Source: Jeotgalibacillus proteolyticus (GTDB lineage: Bacteria; Bacillota; Bacilli; Bacillales; Jeotgalibacillaceae). From it: a stretch of DNA of 64,000 bases. The notes under the pieces are model-generated. The model was not told the origin of the DNA, ran no database searches, and was given only the letters and a program-made list of their open reading frames with translations. This document shows positions 62,485-64,000 of this stretch, in pieces (positions within the stretch are counted from its first letter, which is position 1; each line of letters opens with the position of its first letter). The stretch covers positions 558,001-622,000 of the forward strand of contig NZ_PREZ01000001.1 of assembly GCF_002926065.1 (NCBI RefSeq). The letters are read 5' to 3'. The translations under genes were made by a program, and so were the position numbers.

Positions 62485-63933
62485 TTACACGTGTGCCGTT
62501 TCTTTCGCTATAAATGCCAGCACTTGTTCAGCTGCCTTTTCCCCTTGATCTATACAATCGGGAAGTCCAATCCCATCGTAGGATCCTCCTGCTAAATATA
62601 CGCCGGGAAATTCACTCTCAAGGTCCCTTCTCACTTTAGCAAGGCGTTCTTTATGACCGATCGTGTATTGAGGCATCGCATCTTTCCAGCGGGTAACCAT
62701 CGTCCACTCAGGAGCTGCTGTGATATTCATGATTTTATTTAAATCATCTAACACAATCGCTTCGATCTGATCATCTGCAAGATCCACCACTGCTTCGTCG
62801 CCTGCACGTCCCACATAGCATCTGAGAAGTACTTTCCCCTCAGGAGTGGTGTGCGGCCATTTATAATGAGTCCAGGTACAAGCTGTAATCGTATAATCAC
62901 TGTTTCTCGACACAACAAACCCTGTTCCATCAAGCACCTGTGTAACAGCTTCCTTCGGAAAAGCCATCGCTACTGTCGCCACTGAGGTAGCAGGAACATC
63001 CTTAAATTCTGTAAGAAGCTGTTTCTTCTGAAAGATGGAAGCAGCCACATAATGAGGGACAGTAAGAATAACGCTGTCCGCATCCAGTGTCTCTCCATTG
63101 CTTAAATGAAGTGAATAGCTGTGGCTGTTATCTTCTGGATCCTCAATGCTTTCAATCTTTACCCCTTTTAGGATGGCTGTATTGTCCAATTTTTCCTCCA
63201 GCCGGTCGACAAGTGATTGAAGACCTGAAGTCAGGGTTAAAAATAAGCTTTTTTTCTTTTTCTCCTGCTGATTTCCCGAAGGAGCAGGTGATGATGTTTT
63301 CTTTATGCCCGCAATCAGGCTTCTATGATCCTGTTCCATTTGATGAAACTGAGGAAAGGTTGACAGTAAACTGATTTGATCAATATCTCCGGCATAAATC
63401 CCTGAAAGCAAGGGTTCAATTAGATTTTCTACGATTTCGTCACCCAGCCTGCGGCGGAAAAACTCACCAAGTGATTGGTCAGATCCTGCTTTAGACCGAG
63501 GTAATACGAAATCTGCCGCTGCCCGGAGCTTCCCGGACATCGATACAAGCTCGGTTGTCATAAACGGCTTTATCTGAGTTGGAATCCCCATAATTGATCC
63601 GCCGGGCATCGGGTGAAGCTTGTCATTCATTAAAATAAAAGATTGACCAGTTGAGTTCGGAACTAGCTGATCTTCCAGTCCTACTTCCTTAATGAGGCGG
63701 GACATGCTTTTTTTACGCGCCAGGAATGAATCAGGTCCCTTTTCAACGACAAAGCCCTCTTTATGGGCAGTTTGAATTTTACCTCCCAGCCGATGGCTTG
63801 ATTCAACCAGGAAAAGCTCAGCATCCAGCCCCATCTGCTGTATTTGGTTTTGAAGTTTATATGCTGCTGCAAGGCCGGTGATCCCGCCCCCTACTACGAC
63901 GATCTTTTTCTTAATTGAAGACACATCACTCAT
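62485..63933 (-). CDS. hemY: Coproporphyrinogen III/protoporphyrinogen IX oxidase HemY (CgoX)
   Basis: This 482-aa FAD enzyme oxidises coproporphyrinogen III in the Gram-positive coproporphyrin-dependent heme route. It has VVVGGGITGLAAAYKLQ, SSHRLGGKIQT, a long middle substrate domain and the C-terminal FAD motif VYLAGGSYDGIGLPDCIDQG. ATG 63933 is chosen; a GTG one codon upstream is equally in frame, and the ribosome site (AGAAAG) is weak, suggesting coupling to hemH 23 bp upstream. A HemH-HemY order is shared with B. subtilis hemEHY. Confidence 0.9.
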   Translation of the reverse strand: MSDVSSIKKKIVVVGGGITGLAAAYKLQNQIQQMGLDAELFLVESSHRLGGKIQTAHKEGFVVEKGPDSFLARKKSMSRLIKEVGLEDQLVPNSTGQSFILMNDKLHPMPGGSIMGIPTQIKPFMTTELVSMSGKLRAAADFVLPRSKAGSDQSLGEFFRRRLGDEIVENLIEPLLSGIYAGDIDQISLLSTFPQFHQMEQDHRSLIAGIKKTSSPAPSGNQQEKKKKSLFLTLTSGLQSLVDRLEEKLDNTAILKGVKIESIEDPEDNSHSYSLHLSNGETLDADSVILTVPHYVAASIFQKKQLLTEFKDVPATSVATVAMAFPKEAVTQVLDGTGFVVSRNSDYTITACTWTHYKWPHTTPEGKVLLRCYVGRAGDEAVVDLADDQIEAIVLDDLNKIMNITAAPEWTMVTRWKDAMPQYTIGHKERLAKVRRDLESEFPGVYLAGGSYDGIGLPDCIDQGEKAAEQVLAFIAKETAHV

Positions 63934-63956
63934 CACTTTCTGTACCAGGTATCGTA

Positions 63957-64000
63957 TTACTTAATCAGCTTTAGTACTTTATCGGCCATTGCGTCAATAA
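63957..64000 (-). CDS. hemH: Ferrochelatase HemH, C-terminal end (cut by window edge)
   Basis: The last 14 codons before TAA (63959-63957) read IDAMADKVLKLIK, which resembles the C-terminal helix of bacterial ferrochelatases (coproporphyrin ferrochelatase, CpfC). Its position directly ahead of hemY, as in B. subtilis hemEHY, makes the identity likely. Only 44 bp are in the window, so nothing more can be said. Confidence 0.6.
   Translation of the reverse strand, partial: IDAMADKVLKLIK

Noticed and set aside
1-64000. tRNA, rRNA, CRISPR, transposase or prophage genes
   Set aside because: No such signatures were found on reading both strands, although a tool scan would be needed to exclude short RNA genes.

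Overview
The window looks like a chromosomal segment of a low-GC, endospore-forming, genetically competent member of the Bacillales. Signs are a complete gerP spore-coat germination operon, comK and comZ, AddAB instead of RecBCD, AGGAGG-type ribosome sites with many GTG/TTG starts, and CtsR, FapR, GlnR/TnrA and CcpA-type control sites. Gene order, recalled from Bacillus subtilis, is close to collinear (inverted) with the hemH/hemY - yhf - comK - yhj - addBA - gerP - yis - yit - comZ - fab - app stretch. It is not B. subtilis itself: clpB, uppP, a carotenoid operon and several other genes are additional. The acidic extracellular lipoproteins and the pigment genes would fit a salt-tolerant genus such as Jeotgalibacillus or a relative, but the genus is a guess. 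Layout. 1-6.3 kb: oligopeptide ABC transporter appDFABC. 6.3-9.3 kb: fatty-acid initiation and elongation genes fabH-fabF behind a FapR-type operator, comZ and yjzD. 9.3-12.9 kb: the disaggregase clpB behind a CtsR operator, and uppP. 12.9-18.3 kb: the yitW-yitV-yitU-yitT-yitS cluster plus a CoA-disulfide-reductase-like gene. 18.4-26.8 kb: a maltodextrin island with a LacI-type regulator, membrane-anchored alpha-amylase, MdxEFG-type ABC importer and a divergent cytoplasmic GH13 enzyme. Between the divergent genes lie two copies of a 15-bp operator and one cre. 26.8-30.1 kb: a MATE exporter and a PII/AmtB ammonium unit preceded by three GlnR/TnrA boxes. 30.2-34.0 kb: a three-gene, translationally coupled carotenoid operon. 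34.2-39.1 kb: yisL, yisK, a DUF418 protein and gerPA-PF. 39.2-46.4 kb: addBA. 46.5-53.9 kb: GNAT enzyme, signal peptidase I, a DedA/TVP38-type protein, S9 peptidase, yhjD, comK, an IDEAL-domain protein and small membrane or redox proteins. 54-55.8 kb: azlCD with a divergent XRE-cupin regulator. 55.8-60.7 kb: enoyl-CoA hydratase, acyl-CoA ligase, lipoate ligase and an MBL-fold enzyme. 60.8-64 kb: yhfH, a SatP-type acetate transporter, hemY, and the last codons of hemH. How the parts work together. The starch section is a complete use chain: surface hydrolysis, maltodextrin import, cytoplasmic cleavage and regulator, with catabolite control. The glnK/amtB pair senses and imports ammonium. The three crt genes probably make a C30 carotenoid. 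Four copies of a GC-rich, roughly 110-bp palindromic repeat (one at the left edge, one behind yhfL, an inverted pair before satP) are the only clear repeat family. No tRNA, rRNA, transposase, prophage gene or CRISPR array was found. I did not find a clearly unprecedented multi-gene system. The best leads are the mdx operator architecture, the membrane-anchored amylase, the inverted repeat pair and unrecognised small membrane proteins.
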